Shown here in pieces: positions 10,452-22,118 of a stretch of 64,000 nt of DNA. Positions within the stretch are counted from its first letter, which is position 1, and each line of letters begins with the position of its first letter. Source of the stretch: Auricularia sp. M13 (lineage: Eukaryota; Basidiomycota; Agaricomycetes; Auriculariales; Auriculariaceae). The position numbers were made by a program, and so were the translations under genes. The stretch covers positions 1,736,001-1,800,000 of the forward strand of contig CM073203.1 of assembly GCA_037042915.1 (NCBI GenBank), written 5' to 3'. The notes beneath the pieces were generated by a model, which was not told where the DNA came from, did not search any database, and saw only the letters and a list, made by a program, of their open reading frames with translations.

Positions 10452-12455
10452 ATGAAATTGGTCTCAGCTTTTCTCCTCTCCCTCGCGATTTCGTCCCCAG
10501 GTCTCGCAGCGAATGCTACGGTGACCAAGCGGGCCAATACTATCTACTCGGGCAGCAACCTTTACTATGCTGCTGGCCTGAAGGCCGATACTAGAGCGTA
10601 TTACCTCGGCAAACTGCAGGAGGCCGGTGTCAAGGTGCTGCGCGTCTGGCTCGACGGGCAAAGTGGTTCGGATAATCTTATTCTCACCACCTCCTTCTCT
10701 TTTTATTGATTCGGACTGTATAGACACGTGCAAGGGCACTCAGATTGATGGCTTTCCAGGCCTTGAGGACGCAGGTATCGGGCGCTACGATCCGACGGTG
10801 CTGAATCGCATGGACGCATTCATGGTCGACGCTCATGCCCACGGCATCAAGCTCATGATCAGCATGCACTCCTTCAACTCTCTCAGCGGCGGAGACTCCT
10901 ACGGCAAGATTTAGTGAGCTCCATTACACATTCTCGCTGACGAGGCACTGACTATGCTCAGCGGCACAGGCTATTTCTACGAGTGGGCGAATGCGACGCA
11001 GCAGTTTGACAATAGGCTGCGCTATATCATGAACCACGTCCACTCGACCCTTGGAAAGCCCTGGAAAGAGCTGTCCTCGCACATCTTCGCGTTTGAGGTG
11101 CGGTTGCCACCTTGTCCCTCAGACGTTCGGGCTCATCTGCATCCAACGTACAGGCTCAGAACGAAGCTATGATCGGTAGGTCTTCTACATTGAAGTTCAT
11201 TGCGTATCTCCTTTCCTGATTCGGTACCGCAGGAAAGGGCGAAGACTACATCAAGGCCCACACACAGTGGCAATGCGACCGTGCGAACACGATCAAGAGC
11301 GTCCTCGGTTCCAACTCGGGCATCCTCATCACCACCGGCGGCGAGTCATGGGTCGACGAGTCCGCTCAGGACGCGTGGTTCCACTGCGCAAACCTCGACA
11401 TCATCGCACTCCATGCGTATGGCGCCGGTGAGCAGTCATTAGGGGGTGTCACAGCTGTAGAAACGATGCCAGAAACTGCAAGTCGAAACTCATCGTGCCG
11501 GTCGAAACGTTTCGAGAATCAACAGTGACTGCCCCGAAACTGCGAGCCGAAACGCACAAATTCGAACTTCAGAAACATACTTTCTTCAAGCAGGGACAGT
11601 TCATGGAGGTCCTTGACAGCATGTAATCGTACTTTAAAGTGAGAGAAGCAAAGGGACTGGTTTTCGGTGAAGGGAAAGGCGTTGCAGCGGAGCAGTTTCG
11701 ACGGATCGTTTCGAGCGTTCCGACTCCCGGAGTCGAAACTCGAAACGGTCGAAACGGTCGAAACGGTCGAAACGTTTCGACCGTTTCGATTGCCCGTTCC
11801 GACTCGCCTTTCGACGCGTTTCGACTCGTTTCGACCGCTGTGACACCCCCTATTATTGTGCAGCCAGTGCTAGCGGCCTGACATTTTGGTAGGTGACTTC
11901 ACGACCGCCAAGCTTCAACCGCTCGTTCAGAAGGCGGTGAGAAACGGCAAGCGTCTCATTATGCAAGAGTGGTGAGTAACCTCTCCTGGTCTCCCAGGCA
12001 ATTGATGCTGAATGCTATCGCAGGGGCGTTTGCTACTACAACGGCAGCAACCAGTGCCACCCAAGCAACGGCGTGGCCAACCAGTCGAACCGCTGGAACG
12101 CGCTCAAGTCGTGGATGGATACCATGTCGAACATCGGCCTTTCGCAGGTATGCACTCGCAGTATGCGTGTCATGCGACACTGACAGAGCTATCCTACTTC
12201 AGATGTACTGGCAGCTCATCCCGAACGCGTGAGTCTGCCATTATCATACATAACTCAATAACTGACGTCGCTTTAGTGATCCCCATGAAGAGCGAGTTCT
12301 TAATTTTCAACCCGCCTGGTGACATGAATTAAACCTTAATTAGCTGGGACTACGAGATCGGCATGGACCAGGACGGCTGGAGTCAGTTCGTGGCCGCAAG
12401 TAAGGCCGCCATTACGAAGTCTTCCGCTTGGGATTGGTCTCCATACCCTCTCTAA
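10452..12455 (+). CDS. Secreted GH5-type glycoside hydrolase (mannanase/cellulase-like), ten exons
   Basis: Exons that keep one frame: 10452-10662, 10724-10913, 10962-11097, 11154-11175, 11233-11427, 11893-11971, 12024-12147, 12203-12228, 12277-12291, 12344-12455, giving 369 residues. The product starts with a signal peptide (MKLVSAFLLSLAISSPGLAA) and ends WDWSPYPL. Features of the GH5 (clan A) barrel: VLRVWLDGQ near residue 65, HGIKLMISMHSFN, FAFEAQNEAM with the Asn-Glu of the acid/base, and LIMQEWGVCYY with the probable nucleophile Glu. It should act outside the cell on a beta-linked plant polysaccharide; substrate cannot be told from sequence. The intron 11428-11892 is ten times longer than its neighbours because it holds a MITE. 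The last intron (12292-12343) appears to use a GC donor; the preceding exon is only 15 nt. The 3' end faces the MFS gene at 183 bp. Confidence 0.88.
11440..11852. mobile_element. MITE (about 413 bp) inside an intron of the glycosidase gene
   Basis: Perfect 16-bp terminal inverted repeats TAGGGGGTGTCACAGC (from 11440) and GCTGTGACACCCCCTA (to 11852). If the outer TA is the target duplication, this fits a Tc1/mariner-type element; no 8-bp duplication is visible. The interior has many TTTCGA/TCGAAA words, including four tandem TCGAAACGG units near 11735-11770 that fold onto a neighbouring inverted copy. No transposase is encoded. Both ends lie inside the intron (donor at 11428, acceptor ending at 11892), so the reading frame is preserved. 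Confidence 0.88.
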
Positions 12456-12638
12456 TCCCCTCAATCGCGAGCAGCTCGTGAACAGAGTTTTGGATTGATA
12501 GTACAACTTTAGCGATAGCTACAAACAGCTAGATAGCCGTGGAATACATACCGTATGACCCCGGAAAGCCCGTTGAAAGTGTGGAAACAAAGCAATAAAA
12601 GGTCTTTCCCAAGTTTCAACATCCGGTCCGGTGTCATC

Positions 12639-14610
12639 TCAGCGCCTGCGTCGCATTTGTGGGCCGTAGGTGCGGATGAAAGCATTCAGGGCAAGCACGA
12701 GAAGCACACATGTCCCGCTGAGTATCGCGAAAATCCAACCGTCGCCAAGCGAGCGCCGCAGTGGGTCGACGGCGGCGACAATGCCGGCACCCAGTAAACA
12801 CCGGAATAGATTCATCTGCACCAGATCCATCAGCCTGCGCGCATCGTAGAAAGTTAGATGTACAGCTGCGGTGATGCTCGCGCCTTGCCCAGGGAGGAGG
12901 TCCAAACATATTGTCTGGTGGCAATTCATAATTGCAATCATCGAGAAGCCAACTGAGCATGCGTGTTAGCGGCGTGAGACGGTGAGAGCTCGAATATACC
13001 GCCTCACAGATGAAGTTAGACGCCAGAGGAGCTGCGAGTGAAGTCCTTCCCGCGGACCAGCCGAAGGTCACAGCTGCGGCTGCGGCGCAAATGACATAGA
13101 GCGGGACGAGTCTGAGCCGCGCGCGTTCCAGCGGGAATTCTGTCGCTATGTGTGCTGCGGTCGTGCCACCATGCCTGCGGAACTCAGCATCGGCGATGCG
13201 GCCGGTGAGGACGGAGCCCAGTGCAGCGCCCACGCCGATGGGGAGAAAGCATAAGCCGATCTGCGCTGATATGAGACCGGGGACATGATCAGCACTTCGG
13301 TAGCAACTCACAGTCGTTTGGCCGAGAAACGGGTACCCCTTGAGCAGAATTGGCGAGATGGAGGCCAGGAGGGCCTGGAAGAGAGCAAAGGCGCATGCAT
13401 TCGACGCCAGGATGGCAACGACAGCCGGTTCCTTCAGGAATTTTGGCACCAGAGCCTTGAAGAACGTCGCGGACAACGCCGTCTTCGTTGTCGTTATCGA
13501 CGTCTCGGACTTTCTTCGAACGAGCAGTGGCAGTGGGGGCTGCAAATACGATGGAGGCGACAGCGATCCATTTCCCACAATAACCCGGAGCGTTTCGGGG
13601 AGCATCCTGGAGAATGTTAGTTCAACATACTGAACTGCCAGTCATGGCGCGCTTACAGGAATAAGGTGACATTAACGACGGCGGCGAAGGCGGCTAGAAA
13701 CCAGAAGATGCCTCTGCCGGAGTTATTAGACAGACGTGCGTCTGTCACGAGGACTCCGAGCGCTCACCTCCATCCAAAGTGATCAGCGAGGACACCCCCG
13801 ACGGCTGGTCCTGGACTAACCTCAGCAGATTTCATCACATAATTCCATGTACGCACCGATGGCGGGACCGAGCAACTAATGGGCGTCAGCACGGACGTCT
13901 ATCATTTACGAATCGCAGCTCAGTGCTCACCGGACCCAGCGACCCAACACCAATGAGAACTCCACGCTCCGCGGGAGTGGCGATGTCTGTGATGGTGCCG
14001 TACCCGATAGAGATGGTCGACGCGCTCCCGGCGGACTGCACGCATCGCAGTACGACCAGCAGCCAGTACGCGTTCTGCGGCATGACGGCGATGCCCATGC
14101 ACGATCCGCACAGAATGGTCAGACAGACGATGTAGGCCTATAACTGAATTAGATGGTTGAATGCGGTGGAGATACACATGCACCGACAGATCTTCGACCC
14201 ATTATGTCTGCGAAGGGGCCGAACACCATTGGTGCTGCCTTCGTCAGCATACGGTAGATGGTGTGTAGATTCGGCGAGAAGTGGGACTTACAAAGGCCCT
14301 GGAGAACGAGGTAAGAGGTGACCGTGAGATTTATCTCCTCGATGGCGACGTTGAACGCGGCCGCGAGCGCAGGAATGGCGGGGAAGTACACCTGGCCGCC
14401 CATCGTACTGTATTCTGTGAGCGTCCGAGTCATCCGCACGACACGGTTAGCGCACCTGAGCAGGCCCGCGCCGCCAATAAGGGACACGATGACGAGCTTT
14501 TCGCGCCATGTCCAGACAGAGTAATGTTCGTCCTCTGGCGCCGATGTGCTCGCATTCGCAGGCAGAGTGTCGAGGGATGGGGTCGAAAGCTTCTCGCCGT
14601 CGTCGCCCAT
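12639..14610 (-). CDS. MFS transporter, DHA1 drug:H+ antiporter type (copy 1)
   Basis: Eleven exons, from ATG at 14610: 14456-14610, 14292-14407, 14188-14234, 13931-14137, 13857-13875, 13768-13810, 13657-13713, 13312-13606, 13008-13260, 12864-12952, 12639-12815; total 485 residues. A cytosolic N-terminus is followed by twelve predicted membrane segments. Typical parts are GGQVYFPAIPALAAAF, FGPFADIMGRRS (loop 2-3 motif), VLRCVQSAGSASTISIGYG, GVLADHFGWRGIFWF and LPETLRVIVGNG. This pattern resembles fungal QDR/DHA1 exporters of drugs, polyamines or organic ions in the plasma membrane. A paralogue with the same exon plan lies at 19580-21811 in opposite orientation. The 5' end is at 14610; an upstream in-frame start is possible. 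Substrate unknown. Confidence 0.9.
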
Positions 14611-15778
14611 TATACGGTATAATATAGCCCACGAGGAGGAAGAAAAATGCGCGCTGCCGTAGAGCACGGCCTATTTTATGTTCGCCCCAGAAGCCACATT
14701 CGGTGTTCCATGTGGTACTCCACAGGAGGATCCTCTACCTGTTCGGCGCCCGACGGCAGCGAGTGGACCATGCTGAAGAGAGTGAAATGCACCGGTTCCC
14801 CTCCGCGCTCGGATGTGTTCCTGACAGAGCCGTTGTTGGTGATCTCGGATCTGGTCCTTGCCCCCGGGAGGAGTAAGCGCAGGGATAACCACTCCGTAAT
14901 TCCCCCAAAAGTCGGCGTGTAAACATGCCTCTTTAAACGGGAGAGCCCACGAGGTAGAACACGGCAAATGCATCATAGGATCAGAGTCGAGTGCTGCTAG
15001 TAGGCAGCAAAACCAGAGATTGCCAAAGAAGCAATCGTCGCTGGCGACCAAGGACGACTCCGGATTCGCGCATGTCCACTTGGCCAGTGGACCTCGTCTC
15101 AGGAGCAGATGTTCTCGGTCTTGTGATTGATCAAACTCGGACCATAGTCAGTTCACGGCGGCGCTCGTGTCGAGCGCTTGTCCGAAAAAGCAGAAGGCGC
15201 CAGAGTAGCTGCAGTCAGACAAAACGTCACGGGGCATGCGTTCAGATGAAACCATGGTGCAGATTTGCCAATCGAGGGTGTTATGCCGCTATCAGCTAGG
15301 GTCAAGAGGCAGAGGGTTCGAAGAGGCACAAAGCCGTCAACAGATGCTAACCCCGAAGTCATAGTCAGAGCCGCGTCATTTCATGAGATATGACGGTTCT
15401 CTAGTCTCCGCGCGAGTTAGGGGCGTGTTCGATAATGGCAGGTATGAGCAGAAGGTCAAGAAACAAGGTTCATCGGCCGATCCCGCGGCTTGTCTTGTCC
15501 TTTTCTCGCAACATCGACATCTTCCGGACTGAACCTGCTACCGTACACGATCTACTGTTCAAATGGTGCTTTTGGCTCAAGGCCTTGTCATAGGCTCGTA
15601 TTCCCCTCTCAGATTGCTTACAGAGGACAAAAACAATGCACGATTTTTGTAGGCGCCGGAGGAAGCAGCGATCAGTAAGCCCCAGGGACCAGCACCTGCC
15701 AATAGGCTATAGGTACCTTCGGGCTGCACTCTCCGTTGCCATCTCCGGAGCATCCTCTCTCAACCAACTCCAGGACAG
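14611..15778. other. Intergenic, no gene recognised
   Basis: Shared upstream region of the leftward MFS gene and the rightward GST gene. Minus-strand AT-rich words (CATAAAATAGG near 14670-14680) lie 60-70 bp before the MFS start and could serve as its TATA element. No convincing coding sequence or repeat was seen. Confidence 0.5.
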
Positions 15779-16586
15779 ATGAGCGTGACCTTGTACGACA
15801 ACATCGTTCCCTGCGATGCCAAAGCAGTGTCGCTCAACCCTTGGCGTATTCGGTGAGTAGAGCTCCTTCTATTCCAAAGCTGATATCAACTGAACCTCCC
15901 TCAGATTTGTCTTGAACTACAAGAAGATACCTTACACGACCGTCTGGCTCCCCTACGCCGAAATCTCCTCAACGCTGAAGTCTATCGGGGCCGCACCCAC
16001 GGGCCTGCGCGCCGACGGCACACCGCGCTACACGGTGCCCACCATCGCGCACAACGGCAGGGTCATATCGAGCTCCTTCGAAATCGCGCTGTACCTCGAA
16101 GAGCAGTTCCCCGATCGCCCGCTATTTCCGCCGGGGACGTGCGCGCTGCAGCGGTTCTTCTACAACGAGTTCTACGACGCGTCGACGAACGGCTTCATCG
16201 CCGTGGTGCCGCCGTTCGTCCTGCCGGGGTACAAACGCCTGATGGACGCGCCGGACGCGGAGTACTTCGAGACGCTCTGGCAACCCATCTTTGGCACGCC
16301 GGTCGACGCGTTCATGGATACGGACGAAAAGAAATCGCGTGCGTGGGAACGGCTTGAGAAGGCGCTCGACGCGCTCAATGCGACGTACGATTCCGCGAAG
16401 GCTGAGAAGGCCAAGGGGTGCTTCCTTGGAGGCGAGACGCCGCTCTACGTCGACTTTGTCGTCGCGGCGTCGTTCCTGATGCTCAAGCTTGTTGCGAATG
16501 ACGAGTGGGCGCGCATTGCGAAGATGCATGACGGAAGGTGGGAGAACTTGCTTCAGGCGGTTGAGCCGTACACGCAAGTGCAGTAG
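15779..16586 (+). CDS. Glutathione S-transferase, LigE/etherase-like (GTE/FuA type)
   Basis: Two exons, 15779-15852 and 15905-16586, give 251 residues. The N-terminal thioredoxin-fold domain starts MSVTLYDNIVPCDAKAVS and continues NPWRIRFVLNYKKIPY, the signature of the fungal etherase-related GST class rather than of Ure2p-like enzymes. The cis-Pro motif and glutathione-binding SNAIL/TRAIL-like site appear as YTVPTIAHNGRVISSSFEIA. An all-helical C-terminal domain follows (LEEQFPDRPLFP through GGETPLYVDFVVAASFLML). The enzyme should conjugate glutathione to, or cleave ether bonds in, aromatic compounds in the cytosol; such GSTs are expanded in wood-decay fungi. The 3' end faces the CFEM gene 526 bp away, with nothing recognised between. 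Confidence 0.88.
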
Positions 16587-17112
16587 AGTTACGGTTTTAG
16601 GAAATTTGCGCAGCTCTTGCCCGTTCAAGACTCAGACCTTTTCTTATGTGTTCTCTTACGCTGAACTCGAAAGATCATACGAAGCACTGTATGAAAAGTT
16701 TTTTTTTGGATTCCCGAATCGTATTATCCCAACCTCTTCCAAGGCAACTCGGATGCAGTGGCATCTTGTCGGCACAAGTTGGTCCTGAGTTGGTCGGCGC
16801 CATCATGCCATCATGATTTTTTCTCCTTTCGCCTTGAACCAGCAAGTCCATACTTCCCAACTACCCACCAACATGCTTGCTATGTGAATTACCGTACCGT
16901 CTGGCCTTCTGATCTGCTCAGGATGTGCTAAAGCCCTCGCGCCAGCGGGTCAAACGCACTCGTTACAACTCTGCATGAATACTAGACTTCTGCGACGGTG
17001 GTCATTATGCTCGAATTAATGCTACACGGATGCTACGGGCAACGAAAGGCGATCATGCTGCAGCTGGCTCGTTTCAGAGATATCGAAAACTTCGGTCTTT
17101 GACTGTCAGTGT

Positions 17113-18480
17113 CTATTGGCGATAAACCGGCGGCGGCGCGTCGTCGGCAGGCCTAGGGGTGCTGCTGCCAGCGCCAGCAGACTGGGACTCAGACTCGGCG
17201 CTCATGACTTGCAACGGCCGTTTGACGTCGGCGGGCCACTGCTGCTGCTGCTGGACGGGCCCGGCGTACAGCGAGGTTCGTTGCGGCTGTTGGACGTCGA
17301 GGTTCTGGTACTGCGTGAAGGGCACCGTTTGCGGCTGGTACGCGTAGTCGGTGGCCGAGCCTGTCGACGGGCGCGACGTGCCGCCCGTGCTGGGCGGCGC
17401 AAGGCTGGGTTGCTGTTGCTGTTGCTGCTGGGAGTATCCTGGGTACTGGCTCTGAGCGGCCGGCGCGCCGTACATCGCGAACGATTGCGGCGGCACGTAG
17501 CCAAGCTCGGACGGTGGCATGCTGGCTGGGTGCGGCGAGGGCATGGTCGGCGACGACGCCGCGTTGCTGTAGGTCGCCGTCGACGTCGGGCCGCCCGTGT
17601 ATAGCGATGGGTACCCGCCTCCACCGCCGTAGACATTCGCGTTCGCCATGAGCGGCAGCTGCTGAGCCGGGTCGCCGCCCGCGCCGGGCGTCTTGGGGTC
17701 GTTGCCCCCCGGCGCGCCCTGCGGAACGGTATAGGGCGCTGCGTATACCGTGGGCTTGGGCCTGCGCGCCCTGCGCACGAGGTAGAAGATAAGGCCGGCG
17801 AAGAGCGCGACGACGACGAGCCCGCCGACGACGCCGCCGACAATGGCACCGATGTTAGACCCGCCTTTGTTGTCGTCGCTGCTCGAGCTGCTGGAGGCGC
17901 TGCCTGTGTTGCTGCCGCTCCCCGCGCGCGTGTTCGTCGCGGACGGCCCGACCGTGCGCGAGGCGCTGCTCAGGAAGGCCTCGCTGAGGCTGGAGACGGC
18001 GTCGAGCCCGCCCGTCGCGCACGCGCCGAGCATGCTGTCGAGCACAACCTCGTAGTCAGCCGGCGAGCACGACTGGTTCAGGCACGTGAGCGCGCTGCTC
18101 TTGAACGCCGACGACGTGCAGATGCAGTGGATGTCGCTTCTCAGCGCATCGATTCAGCTCACAGTGACAATGCAGGGAGGAGGCTTTGCGAGACTCACGT
18201 GCCGCAGTTGGCCTGGGCGGCCGCGCTGTAGATGCATGCCGTGACGCAGTTCTCGTCCGCGTCCGCGCGGGCTCTCAGGCGCTGCACGATGTCCTCCATG
18301 TCAGTCGGGCGGTTGGGCGTCGAGATGGTGGGTGTCTCAGGCAAAGCGACGGCGCTGGGCGGGTGATGGACTCTGAGACGCGATGCCTTTTTCGACGGGC
18401 GCGCCAATTGTCAGGCACACAACACCGCCACCGCCTCCCGGTCCGGCAACAGCATTCAAAACGATGCACAGGATCGACAT
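17113..18480 (-). CDS. CFEM-domain membrane protein with single transmembrane helix
   Basis: Exons 17113-18139 and 18199-18354 are well supported; a first exon 18419-18480 joins in frame (total 414 residues) but is less certain, since its start MSILCIVLNAVAG is a weak signal peptide. The CFEM domain has eight cysteines: CVTAC, then ANCGTSDIHCIC, then TCLNQSC and LGAC. A Ser-rich, low-complexity linker leads to a transmembrane helix (AIVGGVVGGLVVVALFAGLI) followed by a basic stop-transfer RRARRPK. The cytoplasmic tail of about 200 residues is rich in Pro, Gln, Ser and Tyr. CFEM domains in fungi act at the surface, in haem or iron uptake, wall stability or host sensing. Here the long tail suggests a sensor-like surface protein, which is inference. 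Confidence 0.82.
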
Positions 18481-19579
18481 GCAGGACCGCGATTTGGAAG
18501 GTGATTGCGGGCAATCGCTGCAATGCAAGCAGAGTGCGGCCGTCACTGCCAGCTTGCGCGCTCGCCAACCAAGAGGTTCATGAGACCACCTTCTGAGCGC
18601 GATTTCGCATTTGCATTGACCTACTGGCAGTGCAGGCCACGACGAGCTAGTCCGCTTTAGAGCCGCAAATGCGTGTTTTCCAACAATCCCGATTGCATGA
18701 ATCACGACAGGGGCGGTACGCTGCCGAATGCCAAGGCATCTTGTCCAGCGTTGAGTTTCAACTCACTCTTCCTGCTCTTCTCGACCTCTGCTCCGTAAGA
18801 GTCATTCACGACATCCTACACTGATTGCGACAACGCTCCAGCTCACAGATATTCAGCAGCGCAGTAGAGACGCTCATGGGCTGACCCTGCATCCAATCGT
18901 GATGGAACTCATATTTCGGGTTGCAGAGAGGGTTCACGAGGACGCATTCCGGATTTTTGCACATGTCAGGCTGCTCCAACTGCATATTGGTCAGTTTCTC
19001 GCCTCACAAGCCACTGAAAACGTGCTCGATTATCCCTTCACGAGTTGGAAACTCGCGGGGCGGAGGTCAGCGTTCGTTCTGAACATTCATGGGTTCCAGT
19101 CGCTTCAGCTCAGGGATTCATGTGCAAGAACGTGAGATTCGCTAACGCTCGCTGGCTCGTATTATAGATTTCTGCGCATTTGAACTTGGCAACTGATCTC
19201 ACTTGAGCAGCCTGGGCGAGACGCCTGACACAAAGTTTGTCGTCGCAGGCCGCGCCGCTGCGGAGCGATCCGGCTTGCCGACTTGCCGACGCATCCCAGT
19301 CCGTGTTCCGGAGACTGCCTCTCACGCTCAGTGCACATCTCAACGCCTGCACGCTCATACCGCATTGCGGAGGGTCTGTACTTGCGCTAGCAACTGTATC
19401 AGGTATGTCAAATGCTTCGCCGTGTGTACACGGGCGTTTAATAAAAGCCCCGATGACGCAGAGATCCTGTAAGCTGCGGGCCGTCAGCAATTCGGACTCG
19501 GGGGACAGCTATATAAAGAGGCGCGGTTGGCTGACCGACGGGCGCAATTTTGTTGTTGCCACACGCCCCGTTTTTGTGC
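18481..19579. other. Intergenic region between divergent CFEM and MFS genes
   Basis: About 1.1 kb with no recognised gene. Apart from the TATA element at 19510 nothing specific was seen; short open frames on both strands do not resemble known proteins. Confidence 0.45.
19510..19517 (+). promoter_or_regulatory. TATA box of MFS copy 2
   Basis: TATATAAA followed by GAGGCG lies 63 bp upstream of the ATG at 19580, in the correct orientation, with no other candidate nearby. Confidence 0.6.
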
Positions 19580-21811
19580 ATGGCGGCGCAGCTAGATGCT
19601 TCACCTAGACTGGCAGATGTAGGGCAAGCCTTGCCGGTCCACGTCGAAGACAAAGTTTCCAAGAACGCCAACGAACTCGAAGTTACGAACGAAGTGAAGG
19701 ACGCGAATAATGAACCCAACGATAACGACAACAACGAGAAGAAGTCTTCGGGAGACGTCGAAGCTGCTCAGGGTGAACGCTCTGAACAAGCGGAACGGTA
19801 TTCTGTCTGGACATGGCACGAGAAGCTCGCTATCGTCGCTCTCACGGCGTCGGCCAGCATGCTCAGGTGCGTTGCAGCCGAGTTCCCTGCTCTGAATTAC
19901 GTAGAATTTTGACTCAGGCTTTGAACAGTACGATGAGCGGACAGATATACTTCCCCGCGATCCCCCTCCTCGCGGAGTCGTTCAACGTCTCCATCGAGGC
20001 TATCAATCTCACCGTCACCTCCTACCTCGTCATGCAAGGCCTCTGTAAGCACCCGGTCGTTCGTCTCTCCCGTGCCATGTTGAGCGCGCAAACTGTGCAG
20101 CGCCCATGCTCTTCGGTCCAATAGCCGATGTCAAAGGGCGGCGATTCGTAAGCAGCGCTCGTTTGCTCGTTTCCCTAAGCACACCTTCAACCCATTCTAC
20201 TCAGGCATACATCATCTGCATAACGATCCTCTGCGGCTCATGCATCGGTATGGCCGTCATGCCGCAGGACGCCTACTGGCTCCTCGTCGTGCTCCGCTGC
20301 GTGCAGTCCGCCGGCAGCGCGTCTACCGTGTCAATTGGGTACGGTACCATCACCGATATCGCTACGCCTGGCGAGCGCGGCACATTGATCGGCATTGCGT
20401 CGCTGGGACCGGTGAGCGCTTTGAAGTTAGGTTTCTGTCAACGCAGCTTGTTCACTCTCACCTCAGATGTTTGGACCGTCCATAGGTCGGAATCCCGAAT
20501 ACAAGGAACAGTAACGATTTGTTGACGCATAGCAGGACCCATTATCGGAGGCGCGCTGGCTGACAAGTTTGGCTGGAGGTACTGAGCGGCGCGCGACGTT
20601 TCCATTAATGGCATGCACTAATCACTCTACAGAGGAATATTCTGGTTCATGGCTGCATTCGCGGCCGCTGTCAACGTTGCATTGATACTGTATGTACTTC
20701 ATCACCGCATTCTTTTCCAGGTCTCAAACTTGTAGGATTCTCCCCGAGACATTGCGCGCAATCGTGGGAAACGGGACCATCGCTCCCCCACTCTACCTCC
20801 AGCCACTAGTTCCACTGCTCTCGCGCTATGACAAAGGTATAGATGCTGCTCCGCCGCTGGCCAAGAAGACGACGGCGGAGGTCTTCAAGGCGCTGGTGCC
20901 ACGATTCCTGACGCAGCCGGATATGGTGGCTATCTTGACGTCCAACGCGTGCTCCTTTGCGCTCTTCCAGGCGCTATCGGCGAGCATCTCACCCGTCCTT
21001 TTGGACGGATATTCATTCCTCACCCAAACGACGGTACGCTCACAAGCAGCATCGCATTGTCTGGCAGCTCACTGACGGGTGCTGCGATTGCGAACTTGAA
21101 CTTCAGGTCGGCCTGTGCTTTCTGCCGCTCGGCGTGGGCGCCGCGCTTGGCTCTCTTGCGACAGGCCGCATCCTCGACAGGGAATACGCGCGGTTCGGTG
21201 GTACGCGCGGCGCGGAGATCGCGCTCTCCTTCCCGCTGGAGAAGGCGCGCCTGCGCCTCGTGCCGTTCTACATCGGCCTCATCGCCGTCTCCGTCATCAC
21301 CTTCGGCTGGACGGCCGGCCGCACGAGCCTCGCTGCGCCGCTCATATTCAACTTCCTCAGTGCGTCCCCCGGATTGCGCTATGTGTGTGTGTGTGTGTGT
21401 GTGCTGAGTGGTTGATGATGCGTAGCGGGCTGGTCGGTCACGGCGCTGATGAACGCCCACCAGTCCATCTGCCTGGACTTGACGCCGGGCCAGGGCGCGA
21501 GCGTCACAGCTGCAGTGCGTCTCCATCTATGGCCTTCATACCCGCGATGATGACTGAGACTCGCACCGCACGGGCAGAACAACATGTTTCGCTGTCTGCT
21601 CGGCGCGGCGATCGTCGCCGCCGTGGACGCGCTGCGGCGCAAGCTCGGCGACGGCTGGCTGTTCGTCCTCCTCAGCGGCGCGTGCGTGTTGGTTGTCCTG
21701 CCACTCGTGCTGTATGTGCGGCTCCGGGGACCGAAGCTGCGCGCGAGGCGCCTGGCCAGGAAGGAGCATCTGGAAGAGGAAGAGCGGCAGCGGCAGCTGG
21801 CGCAGGCGTAG
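19580..21811 (+). CDS. MFS transporter, DHA1 drug:H+ antiporter type (copy 2)
   Basis: Eleven exons: 19580-19866, 19929-20044, 20101-20147, 20205-20411, 20467-20485, 20536-20578, 20633-20689, 20736-21033, 21107-21359, 21426-21514, 21578-21811; 549 residues. The N-terminal tail is longer and more acidic than in copy 1 (NEPNDNDNNEKK). Membrane parts match copy 1 almost block by block: SGQIYFPAIPLLAESF, FGPIADVKGRRF, VLRCVQSAGSASTVSIGYG, FGWRGIFWFMAAF, LPETLRAIVGNG. The C-terminus ends in a charged helix (ARKEHLEEEERQRQ) absent from copy 1. Nine exons, 2-7, 9 and 10 included, match copy 1 in length or differ by only 3 nt, and both share a 19-nt microexon. Likely a plasma-membrane exporter; substrate unknown. 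Intron 9 holds a TG microsatellite. Confidence 0.92.
21382..21403. repeat. (TG)11 microsatellite in an intron
   Basis: Eleven TG units sit in the intron between exons 9 and 10 of MFS copy 2; the matching intron of copy 1 has none. Confidence 0.95.
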
Positions 21812-22118
21812 AATCCGCAGTATATTTACAGTTAGAATAGCAATGCTGTACGGTATGTGGGTATGGATCTATGGGCTATGTGAGAACATGTGTCCATGCA
21901 AAGGAGAAAAGCCAGGCAAGCAGAATCATGAAAATCTGGAGTAGAGGGGTGGTGCTTCCGGTGGTCCCGAGCTCCCGACGGCCGCAGTACTGTTGCCATA
22001 CAGCCCAGACTCAGAGCTCTGCTGAGTGCTCGGCCGCAGAGAGACGGATTTGCGATTGGGCGAGCTGAGCAGTTCATACTTTCGGTCTCTGTGCGTGATA
22101 GCCGCTGCTGAATATATG

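Noticed and set aside
11440-11852. hAT assignment for the intronic MITE, because TAGGG fits YARNG
   Set aside because: The 8 bases on each side do not match; a TA duplication explains the ends more simply, though the superfamily is not certain.
17202-17849. Minus-strand Arg/Ser/Pro-rich frame inside the CFEM gene
   Set aside because: Shadow of the CFEM frame; the real frame carries the membrane helix and joins the cysteine exons.
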